Assembly (NCBI GenBank): GCA_046329515.1
Contig: JAXLUM010000005.1
Coordinates: 235,571-299,570, forward strand
Direction of reading: 5' to 3'
Source of the DNA: Bog-950 sp046329515
GTDB lineage: Bacteria; Bacteroidota; Bacteroidia; Chitinophagales; LD1
DNA: 64,000 nucleotides
Position numbers and translations under genes: made by a program. A model generated the notes under the pieces. It ran no database searches. It saw only the letters and a program-made list of their open reading frames with translations, and was not told the DNA's origin. Below are positions 1 through 8,908 of the stretch, piece by piece; positions within the stretch are counted from its first letter, which is position 1, and every line of letters starts with the position of its first letter.

Positions 1-1067
1 TTCATAGCTTCTGGGTCGTAAGCACGTACTTTGGCCCCTGCGGCCAATAACTGCTCAATAATGTATAAAGCAGGCGCCTCGCGTATATCGTCGGTATTAG
101 GCTTAAAAGCCAGGCCCCATAGGGCTATTGTTTTGCCTTTTAGCTCGCCTTTAAAGTGGTCTGAAATCTTATTAAAGAAGTTTTCGCGCTGCAATTTGTT
201 TACGCGCATTACTGAATCAAGTATAGTAAAGTCATACTTGTTCTGTTGTGATGTATGGTAAAGCGCCTGCACATCCTTAGGGAAACAACTGCCGCCATAA
301 CCAACGCCGGCAAAAAGAAAGCGTTTTCCAATTCGGGTATCGGTTCCTATGCCTTTGCGCACATTATCTACATCTGCACCAACCAATTCGCACAGGTTAG
401 CTATTTCGTTCATAAACGAAATTTTAGTGGCCAAAAAGGCATTAGCCGCATACTTGGTCAATTCCGAGCTGCGCTCATCCATAAAAATGATAGGATTGCC
501 CTGGCGCACAAAAGGCTCATACAACTCTTCCATTATTTGCGCCGCTTCTTCCGAACGGGTTCCCACCACCACTCTTTCAGGCTTCATAAAATCTTCTACA
601 GCCACACCCTCTTTCAAAAACTCAGGGTTAGATACCACATCAAATTTTACTTTGGCATTTTTTGAAACCACGTCACGTACCTTATCGGCCGTACCAACCG
701 GTACCGTGCTTTTATTTACAATAACCGCATAGCGGTCAAGTAACTTCCCTAAATCATCTGCCACCTGCAGCACATACTTTAAATCTGCGCTGCCATCTTC
801 GCCCGGGGGCGTTGGCAAGGCAAGAAAAATCACCTTCGCCTCTTTTATTCCCTCTGCCAATGAAGTAGTAAACTTTAAACGGCCCTGCTTCAGGTTGCGT
901 TCAAACAACACATCAAGGTCAGGTTCATATATAGGCATTACGCCGTTTTTCAACTGCTCTACCTTATTGGCATCTATATCAATACAGGTAACTACATTAC
1001 CCGTTTCGGCAAAGCAGGTTCCTGTAACCAGGCCCACGTATCCGGTACCTACAACGGCAATTTTCAT
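1..1067 (-). CDS. ugd: UDP-glucose 6-dehydrogenase (3' end cut by window edge)
   Basis: Oxidises UDP-glucose to UDP-glucuronate with two NAD+ in the cytoplasm, supplying uronic acid for surface polysaccharide. Translation from the ATG at 1067 begins MKIAVVGTGYVGLVTG, the GxGxxG dinucleotide fold typical of the Ugd/AglM branch. NKSTVPVGT follows mid-protein, and GYGGSCFPKD carries the catalytic Cys (Cys261). About 355 of the usual 430-440 residues are present; the last visible residues (VRAYDPEAM) lie in the C-terminal UDP-binding domain. The start codon shares ATGA with the stop of the upstream aminotransferase gene, so the two are translationally coupled. Other members of the UDP-sugar dehydrogenase superfamily use UDP-GlcNAc, but the N-terminus matches the UDP-glucose enzymes better. 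Confidence 0.95.
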   Translation of the reverse strand, partial: MKIAVVGTGYVGLVTGTCFAETGNVVTCIDIDANKVEQLKNGVMPIYEPDLDVLFERNLKQGRLKFTTSLAEGIKEAKVIFLALPTPPGEDGSADLKYVLQVADDLGKLLDRYAVIVNKSTVPVGTADKVRDVVSKNAKVKFDVVSNPEFLKEGVAVEDFMKPERVVVGTRSEEAAQIMEELYEPFVRQGNPIIFMDERSSELTKYAANAFLATKISFMNEIANLCELVGADVDNVRKGIGTDTRIGKRFLFAGVGYGGSCFPKDVQALYHTSQQNKYDFTILDSVMRVNKLQRENFFNKISDHFKGELKGKTIALWGLAFKPNTDDIREAPALYIIEQLLAAGAKVRAYDPEAM

Positions 1068-2200
1068 TTCACTAATTCTTTAAAACTATCGGCAATAAAT
1101 TTCAGTTCCTGCTCGTGGAACTCAGTGTGTATAGGTAGTGATAATACGCTTTTACAAAGTTGCTCCGTTACCGGAAACATACCTTCCTTATAGCGCTCAT
1201 CGGTATATGCCTTTTGCATATGCAAAGGAATAGGATAATACACCATAGAAGGAATTCCCTTTTCGGCCAACTGCTTTCTTACCTCGTCGCGGTCCACATT
1301 TTTCAGTTTCATAGTATACTGGTGGAACACATGCGTGCTTGGTTTGTAACGAACCGGCGTTTGCACATTGGTTAAACCGGCAAAAGCGGCATCATAGTAA
1401 TCGGCCACTTTGCGGCGGCGTTCGGCATAGTCGTCAAGGTATTTCAGCTTCACATCTAATATAGCTGCCTGTATGCTGTCTAAACGGCTGTTTACGCCTA
1501 TTTCATCGTGCTGGTATAAAACGCTTTGGCCGTGGTTAGCTATCATACGTATGCGCTTGGCCAGGGCCTCATCATTAGTATATAACGCGCCACCATCGCC
1601 ATAGCAACCCAAATTTTTGCTGGGGAAGAACGAAGTGCTGCCTATAGTGCCAATAGTACCCGCCTTAACGGTTGTTCCGTTTTTATAGGTAAAATCAGCC
1701 CCTATGGCCTGGGCGTTATCTTCAATTACATGCAGGTTGTGCCTGTTGGCTATATCCATTATGGCCTCCATATCGGCACATTGGCCGAACAAATGCACCG
1801 GCACAATAGCCTTGGTGCGGGGCGTAATGGCTTTTTCAATAGCGGCAGGGTCAATGGTAAAGGTATCGGGGTTAACGTCAACCAATACAGGCTTTAATTT
1901 TAGCAGGGCAATAACTTCGGCAGTAGCTACATAAGTAAAGGAAGCTGTAATTACTTCATCACCCGGCTGGTAACCCAACGCCATCATCGCAATTTGCAGT
2001 GCATCCGTTCCGTTAGCGCAGCTTATAACCTGCTTGCAACCAAGGTAGGCAGCAAGGTGGTCTTCAAATGCTTTAACCTGTGGGCCCTTAATAAACTGGG
2101 TAGCATTAATTACATCGGCAATTGCCTTATCTATTTCCGGCTTAATACGTTGGTATTGGGCCGAAAGGTCGACCATTTTTATTTCGGGCACGGTTATCAT
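1064..2200 (-). CDS. DegT/DnrJ/EryC1/StrS sugar-nucleotide aminotransferase (WbpE-like)
   Basis: PLP-dependent aminotransferase that converts a keto group on a nucleotide sugar to an amine. The fold-type I signature is clear: SCANGTDALQIA (residues 60-71), the Asp that contacts the PLP nitrogen in VIEDNAQAIGA (Asp161), and the Schiff-base Lys195 in SFFPSKNLGCYGDGGAL. At 378 residues it has the family's normal length. The core motifs resemble WbpE, which aminates UDP-3-oxo-GlcNAcA, but the substrate cannot be fixed from sequence. It overlaps the UDP-glucose dehydrogenase gene by 4 bp, which suggests a joint role in making an amino- or uronic-acid sugar for LPS or exopolysaccharide. Confident in family, not in substrate. 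Confidence 0.92.
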   Translation of the reverse strand: MITVPEIKMVDLSAQYQRIKPEIDKAIADVINATQFIKGPQVKAFEDHLAAYLGCKQVISCANGTDALQIAMMALGYQPGDEVITASFTYVATAEVIALLKLKPVLVDVNPDTFTIDPAAIEKAITPRTKAIVPVHLFGQCADMEAIMDIANRHNLHVIEDNAQAIGADFTYKNGTTVKAGTIGTIGSTSFFPSKNLGCYGDGGALYTNDEALAKRIRMIANHGQSVLYQHDEIGVNSRLDSIQAAILDVKLKYLDDYAERRRKVADYYDAAFAGLTNVQTPVRYKPSTHVFHQYTMKLKNVDRDEVRKQLAEKGIPSMVYYPIPLHMQKAYTDERYKEGMFPVTEQLCKSVLSLPIHTEFHEQELKFIADSFKELVK

Positions 2201-2298
2201 TTTTTGGGCGAGCGAATGTAATAATTTTGCGTTGTTGCAGTTATGGAAGCCTAAGCTTAATAATATGCTATTCTAAACGTAAATTGCGGCGCAAATCA

Positions 2299-3093
2299 AT
2301 GAAATTGAACTTTATAAACAAATCATCATATCTTTTTCTTTTAGTGCTTCTCAGCCTCACGGTTTTCGGGCAGGAGCAGGAATTACCCAAAACCAGGCCG
2401 CAAAGCAAGTTTGAACCTAACGATGCGCTGATAATTGCCCCCTCCTACACGGCACAGTTTCCTTTTGGTAACATGGCCGACCGCTTTGGCTTTAATAACC
2501 AGGTTAGCCTTAACCTTATGTACAAAATGAAGAAGAACTGGCTGGTGGGTATAGAAGGTGGATTTATGTTTGGCGACCAGCTTAGAGAGAACTACATAAT
2601 TGACAAAATAACTACCTCTACCGGGCACCTTATAGGCACTAATAACGACCTCATACGTGTTCGCCCCCAAATGCAGGGTTTTACCATTAAGGCAGAATTT
2701 GGCAAAATCATTCCGTTTTCACCTCAGTACCCTGATGCGGGCCTACTGTTTATTACCGGCTTTGGTATGCTGCAACACAAAATTTGGCTTAACGTGCGCG
2801 AAACCAGCGTACCCCAATTAAGCAAAATCTACCGCAAAGGGTACGACCGTATGTGCAACGGCCCGGTTATATCGCAGTTTGTGGGGGGCACCTTTATGGC
2901 GCGCCGTAAGTACTACAGCTTTTACGCCGGTTTACAGTTTGATGTAGCCTTTACCAAGGACCGCCGCAACTTTGATTTTTACGAACAGCGTAAACTAACT
3001 GAAAACCGCGTTGATATGTTCCTGGGCTTAAAAGTGGGTTGGATACTACCCATTTTCTTACAAGCTAACGAGAAGGAGTATTATTACTACTAA
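2299..3093 (+). CDS. Outer-membrane beta-barrel-like exported protein
   Basis: A 264-residue protein of unknown specific function. The N-terminus is a Sec signal peptide (MKLNFINKSSYLFLLVLLSL, cleavage after TVFGQ). The mature part has alternating amphipathic strands rich in aromatic residues and Gly (GGFMFGDQ, GLLFITGFGML, FYAGLQFDVAF) and ends in KEYYYY, consistent with a small outer-membrane beta-barrel. An in-frame extension to 2227 exists, but the ATG at 2299 is chosen because it directly precedes the signal peptide. It is divergent from the polysaccharide genes and lies 25 bp before the Kdo transferase gene, so the two may be cotranscribed. Confidence 0.8.
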   Translation: MKLNFINKSSYLFLLVLLSLTVFGQEQELPKTRPQSKFEPNDALIIAPSYTAQFPFGNMADRFGFNNQVSLNLMYKMKKNWLVGIEGGFMFGDQLRENYIIDKITTSTGHLIGTNNDLIRVRPQMQGFTIKAEFGKIIPFSPQYPDAGLLFITGFGMLQHKIWLNVRETSVPQLSKIYRKGYDRMCNGPVISQFVGGTFMARRKYYSFYAGLQFDVAFTKDRRNFDFYEQRKLTENRVDMFLGLKVGWILPIFLQANEKEYYYY

Positions 3094-3118
3094 GCACTTA
3101 CTAAACCAAAACCTTGCC

Positions 3119-4354
3119 TTGAGCGCACTGGCCTACAATATCGGTATACAACTATACGGGCTTGGCATTTATATAGCATCCTTATTTAATAAGAAAGCAG
3201 CGCTGTGGATAGAAGGACGCAAAGACTGGAAGACAAAGCTACAACCTAAATCAGCTACAACGCAAAAAACAGCCTGGTTCCATTGCGCCAGCCTGGGTGA
3301 GTTTGAACAGGCGCGGCCATTAATAGAAAAGCTTAAACAGGAGAGACCCGATTATAGGATTGTGCTTAGCTTCTTCTCCCCTTCCGGTTACGAGGTGAGG
3401 AAAAATTATAGCGGTGCAGATGTGGTAACTTATTTACCGCTGGATACACCGCAAAACGCAAAGCAGTTTATTGCGCTCATTCAACCTAATGTGGCCTTCT
3501 TTGTAAAGTATGAGTTTTGGTATAATTACCTGAGCGAGTTAAAAAACAAAGGCATTCCAACTATTCTGTTCTCTGCCATTTTCAGAAAAGAGCAGGTTTT
3601 CTTTGCATGGTACGGCGGCTTGTTCAGGCAGATGCTGAAAATGTTCACCTCTATTTTCGTTCAAACAGAAACTTCTCAAAAACTATTAGCCGGTATTGGC
3701 ATTAAGAGCGTAGTAGCTAACGATACGCGTTTCGACCGCGTTTACCAGATAGCGCAAAACCGCCAGCAACTACCCTTGATTGAAAAATTTAAAGGCACCG
3801 CTCCTTTACTTATTGCCGGTAGCACCTGGCCTAAAGACGAAGAACTATTGTTGCAACTAATTGCACAAGGCATACTTAAAGGCTATAAATACATTATTGC
3901 CCCACACGATATTGATAGCGAAAGAATAGATAAGCTAACTGCGCAATTAGGTTCAAAGGTGGTAAAGCTTTCGCAGCTAAATGATGGTAATGCCGCAAAC
4001 GCCGAAGTAATAGTGGTAGATAGCATAGGGCAGTTGACATTTATTTATGCCTACGGCACAATTGCTTACGTAGGCGGTGGCTTTAACGCAAGCGTGCATA
4101 ATGTATTAGAACCTGCCGTATATGGTATGCCGGTAATCTTTGGCCCTAATCACCAAAAATCTGCTGAGGCCTTACAGTTAATTGCAAGGGGTGCAGGCTT
4201 TTGCATTACTGATGCTGCGTCGTTAAATAGTATTGTAGCAAGTCTGCTGCAAAACAATAAACTGCCAACAAGCGCAAATGCCGCTAAACAATACGTTGCA
4301 GAAAATCCAGGAGGAACCGCTGTTATATGGAATGTGGTTAACACGCTGCTTTAA
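3119..4354 (+). CDS. waaA: 3-deoxy-D-manno-octulosonic acid (Kdo) transferase
   Basis: Glycosyltransferase family 30 enzyme that adds Kdo from CMP-Kdo to the lipid A precursor at the inner face of the cytoplasmic membrane. An N-terminal hydrophobic anchor (YNIGIQLYGLGIYIASLF) is followed by HCASLGEFEQARP with the catalytic Glu61. The C-terminal domain has GSTWPKDEELL and the nucleotide-sugar site motif GGGFNASVHNVLEPAVYGMP. Its 411 residues match the family (about 425). The best start is a TTG at 3119; no in-frame ATG lies close upstream. Converges on the floA gene, with a hairpin terminator between them. Confidence 0.93.
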   Translation: MSALAYNIGIQLYGLGIYIASLFNKKAALWIEGRKDWKTKLQPKSATTQKTAWFHCASLGEFEQARPLIEKLKQERPDYRIVLSFFSPSGYEVRKNYSGADVVTYLPLDTPQNAKQFIALIQPNVAFFVKYEFWYNYLSELKNKGIPTILFSAIFRKEQVFFAWYGGLFRQMLKMFTSIFVQTETSQKLLAGIGIKSVVANDTRFDRVYQIAQNRQQLPLIEKFKGTAPLLIAGSTWPKDEELLLQLIAQGILKGYKYIIAPHDIDSERIDKLTAQLGSKVVKLSQLNDGNAANAEVIVVDSIGQLTFIYAYGTIAYVGGGFNASVHNVLEPAVYGMPVIFGPNHQKSAEALQLIARGAGFCITDAASLNSIVASLLQNNKLPTSANAAKQYVAENPGGTAVIWNVVNTLL

Positions 4355-4362
4355 AATAAAAA

Positions 4363-4384
4363 AGCCCCCGATTGCTCAGGGGCT
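4363..4384. terminator. Hairpin between waaA and floA
   Basis: AGCCCC (4363-4368) pairs with GGGGCT (4379-4384) across a 10-nt loop. An A-run on the left (4356-4363) gives a U-run on the minus-strand transcript, so it fits best as the terminator of floA, and weakly for waaA. Confidence 0.6.
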
Positions 4385-4408
4385 CTATTCATAAAAACTT
4401 CATTCAGT

Positions 4409-5377
4409 TTACTTCTTTTCGCCGGGGCCTTTGGCAATGTTATCGCGCATGCTGGTGTCGGCCTGTATGTTTTGCATTTTGTAGTAATCCATTACACCTA
4501 AGTTGCCGTGTTTAAATGCATCGGCCATAGCAATAGGTATCTGTGCTTCGGCCTCAATAACCTTGGCGCGGGCTTCCTGTGCTTTGGCTTTCATTTCCTG
4601 CTCAAGGGCTATAGCCATTGCGCGGCGTTCCTCGGCCTTAGCCTGTGCAATATTCTTATCGGCATTGGCCTGGTCCATTTGCAGGGCAGCGCCAATGTTT
4701 TTACCAATGTCAATGTCGGCAATATCAATAGAAAGAATTTCGAAAGCCGTTCCTGCATCAAGGCCCTTGGCCAACACCACTTTTGAAATGCTGTCAGGGT
4801 TTTCCATTACGTGCTTATGGCTTTCTGATGAACCTATACAGGTTACAATCCCTTCACCAACACGGGCAAGTACGGTTTCCTCACCGGCACCACCCACTAA
4901 CTGCTTAATGTTAGCGCGCACAGTTACACGGGCTTTGGTTATTAGCTGAATACCATCCTTAGCAACTGCTGTTACCGGTGGTGATTCAATAATACGTGGT
5001 TGCACACTCATTTGCACGGCTTCAAATACGTTACGGCCGGCAAGGTCAATAGCAGTAGCGGCGCGAAAATCCAGTTCAATGTTTGCTTTATCGGCACTAA
5101 TAAGCGCACGCACCACACGGTCAACATTACCGCCTGCCAAATAGTGGGCTTCAAGCATATCGCGCTCCACAGGTATACCTGCCTTATGACCCATTACCAT
5201 TGCATTTACTATGGTAGTAGGCGGCACACGGCGGAAGCGCATAAACAATAACTGAACAAGGCTGATGTTTACGTTGGCAAACTTTGCCGATAACCACAGC
5301 GGTATTGGCAACAGCCAAAAGAGAATTAAAACGGCAAAGACTATAACGCCTGCCAATACTAAAACGGGTGCGTCCAT
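4409..5377 (-). CDS. floA: Flotillin-like membrane microdomain protein FloA
   Basis: Flotillin-like scaffold of ordered membrane domains. The N-terminus is one hydrophobic re-entrant or transmembrane segment (residues 5-30, VLVLAGVIVFAVLILFWLLP). A FloA-specific SPFH-like region follows (RRVPPTTIVNAMVMGHKAG; GEGIVTCIGSS), then an Ala/Glu/Lys-rich coiled coil at about 235-290. Length 322 is typical of FloA (about 330). Directly downstream of the nfeD gene with a 4-bp gap, the conserved NfeD-FloA arrangement. In other bacteria these domains organise secretion, signalling and cell-wall enzymes. Confidence 0.93.
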   Translation of the reverse strand: MDAPVLVLAGVIVFAVLILFWLLPIPLWLSAKFANVNISLVQLLFMRFRRVPPTTIVNAMVMGHKAGIPVERDMLEAHYLAGGNVDRVVRALISADKANIELDFRAATAIDLAGRNVFEAVQMSVQPRIIESPPVTAVAKDGIQLITKARVTVRANIKQLVGGAGEETVLARVGEGIVTCIGSSESHKHVMENPDSISKVVLAKGLDAGTAFEILSIDIADIDIGKNIGAALQMDQANADKNIAQAKAEERRAMAIALEQEMKAKAQEARAKVIEAEAQIPIAMADAFKHGNLGVMDYYKMQNIQADTSMRDNIAKGPGEKK

Positions 5378-5381
5378 TATA

Positions 5382-5852
5382 TCAGGTTTTTATGGGTTGA
5401 ACTAAAATTTTATTACCGGTAATTTTAATAATTTCTATTGCGGTATCACGCTTAACATAATCGCCGGTTGAATATACATCCAGTTTATTGTTTCCAAACA
5501 CCGCCTTACCGTTAGGCCGCAACTCTGTAATGGTGGTTCCTGTGTCACCAACATTTAAAAACGATACTTCGGCATCATTTACCCTGCTATCAATGGTTCC
5601 CTTCATAGCCAGCTTATTGGTTTGTATAACTCTAAAGCCAAGGGCTATGCTTACAAACACCGCAGTAAGCGAAATAATCATAGTTATGTTACCGGCCTTT
5701 TGCCCGTAATAGCTATACATAAGCAGCACACCTGCCACTACAGCCACCCCACCTGCTATACCAAACAGTGTAGTTCCGGGTATAAAGAATATCTCCAGAA
5801 AAATAAGCAGGAGGCCAACAAGTATAATTGCCAGGATAACCCAAAGCGCCAT
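5382..5852 (-). CDS. NfeD-family membrane protein
   Basis: Partner of flotillin-like proteins. Three hydrophobic helices lie in the first 80 residues (VILAIILVGLLLIFLEIFFI; FGIAGGVAVVAGVLLMYSYY; ITMIISLTAVFVSIALGF). A soluble C-terminal domain of about 60 residues with the NfeD OB-fold pattern follows (GDTGTTITELRPNGKAVF, then KILVQPIKT). The 156-residue length matches the short, protease-less NfeD form. It is the first gene of a two-gene operon with floA. Family assignment is firm; its molecular role in this organism is inferred from the pairing. Confidence 0.9.
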   Translation of the reverse strand: MALWVILAIILVGLLLIFLEIFFIPGTTLFGIAGGVAVVAGVLLMYSYYGQKAGNITMIISLTAVFVSIALGFRVIQTNKLAMKGTIDSRVNDAEVSFLNVGDTGTTITELRPNGKAVFGNNKLDVYSTGDYVKRDTAIEIIKITGNKILVQPIKT

Positions 5853-5896
5853 AGGGCTAATATAAGAAGTTAGGAATACGTATTGCGAAAGATATC

Positions 5897-6307
5897 TTAA
5901 TCATCTTCTTCCATTTCCCCATCCTTGGCTTTAATTAGGTGCAGCAGGGTTTTGTTGCCCTTTACATCACTGGCAAGGTCCAAATGCAGACTATCTAAAT
6001 GCTGTATGGTAAAAACTGATTCTTCCTTATCGGGGTTGGTTATTGATTTTAGCTTCAGGGTTTTATCGCTAAGGCTGAATTTGCCCTTCTCTTTCATACC
6101 CGCAGCCATTATCATATAGCCTCCTTCCTCGTTAAACTCCCACAACCATTGGCCGGCAGCATTACCATCCATTTTAGTGTTGTTCAGTTCAATGGCATCA
6201 ACGCGCCAAATTCCCCTTAGCTGTTCCTTGGTTTTATTGGTGCATTGGGCTAACAACAGTATTAAGCCTGCACACAGTAAAAGGTATATTCTCTTTTTAA
6301 CGTTCAT
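5897..6307 (-). CDS. Lipocalin-like lipoprotein
   Basis: A 136-residue predicted lipoprotein. The start at 6307 gives MNVKKRIYLLLCAGLILLLA followed by QC, a lipobox with the modified Cys at residue 22. The mature domain begins LRGIWRVDAIELN, resembling the first strand of the lipocalin-like domains common in Bacteroidota lipoproteins, and ends in an acidic tail (MEEDD). Lies 10 bp downstream of a second lipoprotein of the same architecture (6318-6731), so the two are probably cotranscribed paralogues. Ligand and function unknown. Confidence 0.8.
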   Translation of the reverse strand: MNVKKRIYLLLCAGLILLLAQCTNKTKEQLRGIWRVDAIELNNTKMDGNAAGQWLWEFNEEGGYMIMAAGMKEKGKFSLSDKTLKLKSITNPDKEESVFTIQHLDSLHLDLASDVKGNKTLLHLIKAKDGEMEEDD

Positions 6308-6317
6308 GTTTTTCTGT

Positions 6318-6731
6318 TTATTTTCTAACCAATACAAAGGTTACTTCCTGCCCGTTTTCATCTACCCTAAAGGCGAACTTCTCGTTATCCAGCTCTTCTA
6401 CCTGGAATGTCTTAGGCTGGTTATCGGGGCCGGTAGAAGTCATTGCGGTAGAATTCCAGTTTAATTTCCACTTTCCCTCAGCAGGGCTATTATTCAGTGT
6501 GGCAGTATAAGTTCCGTCTGCACGGTAGGTAATACTGTACGAGCTTTTCATCATGTTCACCCAGTTATCGGTAACGGGCTTCATTTCAGGCGTTACAGCC
6601 TCCTTATATTTAAGGTCTTCAATGCGCCAGGTGCCTACCACCAGCTTTGATTTATCGGTGCAGCTTGTAATAGTGCTTAAAGCGAAAAACAGAATTACAA
6701 GGGAAAATAACGAGGACTTGCTTATGTTCAT
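6318..6731 (-). CDS. Lipocalin-like lipoprotein
   Basis: A 137-residue predicted lipoprotein with signal MNISKSSLFSLVILFFALST and lipobox ITSC (Cys24). The mature part starts VVGTWRIEDLKYKE and contains YRADGTYTATLNN and GKWKLNW, the strand pattern of small Bacteroidota lipocalin-like domains that begin G-x-W. First gene of a two-gene unit with the related 5897-6307 lipoprotein. Probably periplasmic or outer-membrane anchored; no ligand can be inferred. Confidence 0.8.
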   Translation of the reverse strand: MNISKSSLFSLVILFFALSTITSCTDKSKLVVGTWRIEDLKYKEAVTPEMKPVTDNWVNMMKSSYSITYRADGTYTATLNNSPAEGKWKLNWNSTAMTSTGPDNQPKTFQVEELDNEKFAFRVDENGQEVTFVLVRK

Positions 6732-6785
6732 ACGGTTAAATTAGCGTGCTAAAATAGCGGTGGACGTTTCAATTACAAATCATTC

Positions 6786-7256
6786 ATGAAAATCAGCTTC
6801 TTACAACTGGGCAAAACCGTTTCGCCGGATATTAAAAACATATGTGCCGATTATGCCAAACGCATTAACCGTTATATAAAATACGAGGATATTGTAATTG
6901 AAAACGGCGGCATTAAAAGCACTGATATTGAAAAAGTAAAGGAACAGGAAGGCCAGCTATTACTAAAGCGCATTAACCCCGGCGACTACCTTTTTCTGCT
7001 GGATGAACGCGGAAAGGAAATGGATTCGGTTCAGTTTGCCGGTGTATTGAATAACCTTATGAATCAATCGCACAAAAACATTTGTTTTGCCATTGGCGGG
7101 GCATACGGTTTTTCAAAAGATGTTTACAGCAGGGCCAATGCCAAACTCAGCTTAAGTAAAATGACCTTTTCGCACCAGATTATACGCGCCATTTTTGCAG
7201 AGCAGCTTTACCGTGCCTTTACTATTTTAAACAACGAACCTTATCATCATTCATGA
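6786..7256 (+). CDS. rlmH: 23S rRNA (pseudouridine1915-N3)-methyltransferase RlmH
   Basis: SPOUT-class methyltransferase that methylates pseudouridine 1915 in helix 69 of 23S rRNA, using SAM. The 156-residue length is exactly the family norm. MKISFLQLGKT at the N-terminus, LLDERGKEMDSVQFA in the middle, and the trefoil-knot SAM site (CFAIGGAYGFS) with SLSKMTFSHQIIRAIFAEQLYRA near the end are diagnostic. The stop overlaps the next start (ATGA at 7253-7256), placing it first in an operon with a rhomboid protease and a threonine aldolase. Confidence 0.96.
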   Translation: MKISFLQLGKTVSPDIKNICADYAKRINRYIKYEDIVIENGGIKSTDIEKVKEQEGQLLLKRINPGDYLFLLDERGKEMDSVQFAGVLNNLMNQSHKNICFAIGGAYGFSKDVYSRANAKLSLSKMTFSHQIIRAIFAEQLYRAFTILNNEPYHHS

Positions 7257-7897
7257 GTATTACACTGATAATTGTGGTGGTTACATGCGCTTTTTCGTTT
7301 TACGCGCTTAGTAACCTGCACGTTTTTGAGGAACTAAAATTCAATCCTTACCTGGTATGGCATCAAAAGAAGATTCATCGCCTGGTAAGCATGGTTTTTC
7401 TGCATGCCGATTTTGTTCACCTGTCGTTTAATATGCTTGCCCTGTATTCCTTTGGCGAAGTGGTGGAACGCGATTTCCATTGGCTGAACCCTTCCACTGA
7501 AAACATGCAGATATTCGGCAACAACGGAGGTGTAATGTTTGTGCTGTTTTATTTCAGTGCCGCCATTTTTGCCAATTTGTGGAACCTGTTTAAACATAAA
7601 GATGATTACAGCTTTTCCAGCGTGGGGGCTTCAGGAGCTACCAGTGCGGTAATGTTTGCGTTTATCATTTTTCACCCTACGGCCTACGGCTTCAGCTTCT
7701 TTTTTATTCCGCTGGGTAAAACACCGGCCTGGGTAGTGGGGCTATTGTATTTGGGTATTTCAACCGTTATGTCTCGCAGGGGTGGCGACCGTATAGACCA
7801 TGTGGCGCACTTTTGGGGTGCAATATATGGATTACTATTCCCCTTAATCGGCAATTACTTATTAGTTGAGCGCTTTATATACCTTGTAAAACCATGA
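7253..7897 (+). CDS. Rhomboid-family intramembrane serine protease
   Basis: Integral membrane protease with about six helices that cleaves transmembrane substrates. Key residues are visible: HADFVHLSFNM (His56 and Asn60, oxyanion region), the nucleophile Ser127 in SSVGASGATSAV, and the catalytic His186 in DHVAHFWGAIYG. The 214 residues fit the minimal six-helix rhomboid core without an extra cytoplasmic domain. Translationally coupled to rlmH upstream and the aldolase gene downstream by 4-bp ATGA overlaps. Substrates cannot be predicted. Confidence 0.92.
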   Translation: MSITLIIVVVTCAFSFYALSNLHVFEELKFNPYLVWHQKKIHRLVSMVFLHADFVHLSFNMLALYSFGEVVERDFHWLNPSTENMQIFGNNGGVMFVLFYFSAAIFANLWNLFKHKDDYSFSSVGASGATSAVMFAFIIFHPTAYGFSFFFIPLGKTPAWVVGLLYLGISTVMSRRGGDRIDHVAHFWGAIYGLLFPLIGNYLLVERFIYLVKP

Positions 7898-8907
7898 TAG
7901 TTGATTTAAGAAGCGATACGCTTACCAAACCTTCGGCAGCCATGCTTAATGCAATGGTAACTGCCGAATTAGGCGATGATGTTTTTGCTGAAGACCCAAC
8001 GGTAAAAAAGCTGGAGGAGAAAGTAGCTGCGCTGTTTGGCTTTGAGGCGGCATTGTTTTGCCCAAGCGGCACCATGACCAACCAAATTGCCATTAAGGCG
8101 CATACACAGCCTTTGGATGAAGTTATATGCGATAAAATTTCGCACATCTATAATTACGAAACCGGGGGATGGGCATTTCATTCGGGTGTATCTGTGCGCT
8201 TAACCGATGGCAACCGTGGCCGTATGACTGTGCCCCAAATAGCTGAACTTATTCTACCTGATTACGACTGGTACCCTAACACGCGCATGGTGGCTATTGA
8301 AAATACCGTAAACAAAGGCGGTGGTAGTGTATATACCCTTGATGAGATGAAGGCGATAAGCGACTTTTGCAGAAGCAAGAGCCTAATCATTCATTTAGAT
8401 GGCGCGCGCCTATTTAATGCGCTGGAGTTTTTAGGTAAAAAACCAGCAGACCTGCATGGTATTTTCGATAGTGTTTCGGTTTGCATAAGCAAAGGGCTTG
8501 GCGCACCGGCAGGTAGCGTATTAGCCGGCAGCAAAGAGTTAATTAAGAATAGCCGGAAAATAAGAAAGGTGATGGGTGGCGGTATGCGACAAAGCGGCAT
8601 ACTTGCTGCGGCATGCATTTATGCTTTAGATAATAATGTTGAGCGCCTTGCAGAAGACCACAAAAAAGCACGAATGCTGGCTGAAACGCTGGAACAGTGC
8701 GATTGGGTAAAAAGCGTTTTACCTGCTGAAACCAATATTGTAATTTTTGAAGTAGCAGACGCTGCTAAAACTTCAGAACAGTTAGCGGCTATAGGTATTC
8801 GCACTTCTCCCTTCTCTCCTACGCTGGTGCGCATGGTTACGCACCTGGATATAACAGACGAAATGCTAAGCTATACGCTGGAAAACTTACAGAAACTAAA
8901 GGCGTAA
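7894..8907 (+). CDS. ltaE: Low-specificity L-threonine aldolase
   Basis: PLP enzyme that cleaves L-threonine or L-allo-threonine to glycine and acetaldehyde. MIVDLRSDTLTKPSAAML is the conserved N-terminus. Asp169 in IIHLDGARLFNA contacts the PLP ring, and Lys200 in VSVCISKGLGAPAGS forms the Schiff base. Length 337 is normal. Last gene of the rlmH-rhomboid-aldolase operon, overlapping the upstream stop by 4 bp, and it converges on a DUF4412 gene with a 1-bp gap. Confidence 0.93.
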   Translation: MIVDLRSDTLTKPSAAMLNAMVTAELGDDVFAEDPTVKKLEEKVAALFGFEAALFCPSGTMTNQIAIKAHTQPLDEVICDKISHIYNYETGGWAFHSGVSVRLTDGNRGRMTVPQIAELILPDYDWYPNTRMVAIENTVNKGGGSVYTLDEMKAISDFCRSKSLIIHLDGARLFNALEFLGKKPADLHGIFDSVSVCISKGLGAPAGSVLAGSKELIKNSRKIRKVMGGGMRQSGILAAACIYALDNNVERLAEDHKKARMLAETLEQCDWVKSVLPAETNIVIFEVADAAKTSEQLAAIGIRTSPFSPTLVRMVTHLDITDEMLSYTLENLQKLKA

Positions 8908-8908
8908 A

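Noticed and set aside
4503..4949. Plus-strand frame opposite floA
   Set aside because: Antisense shadow of a confidently assigned gene, with Ala/Ser-rich composition that mirrors the coiled-coil region.
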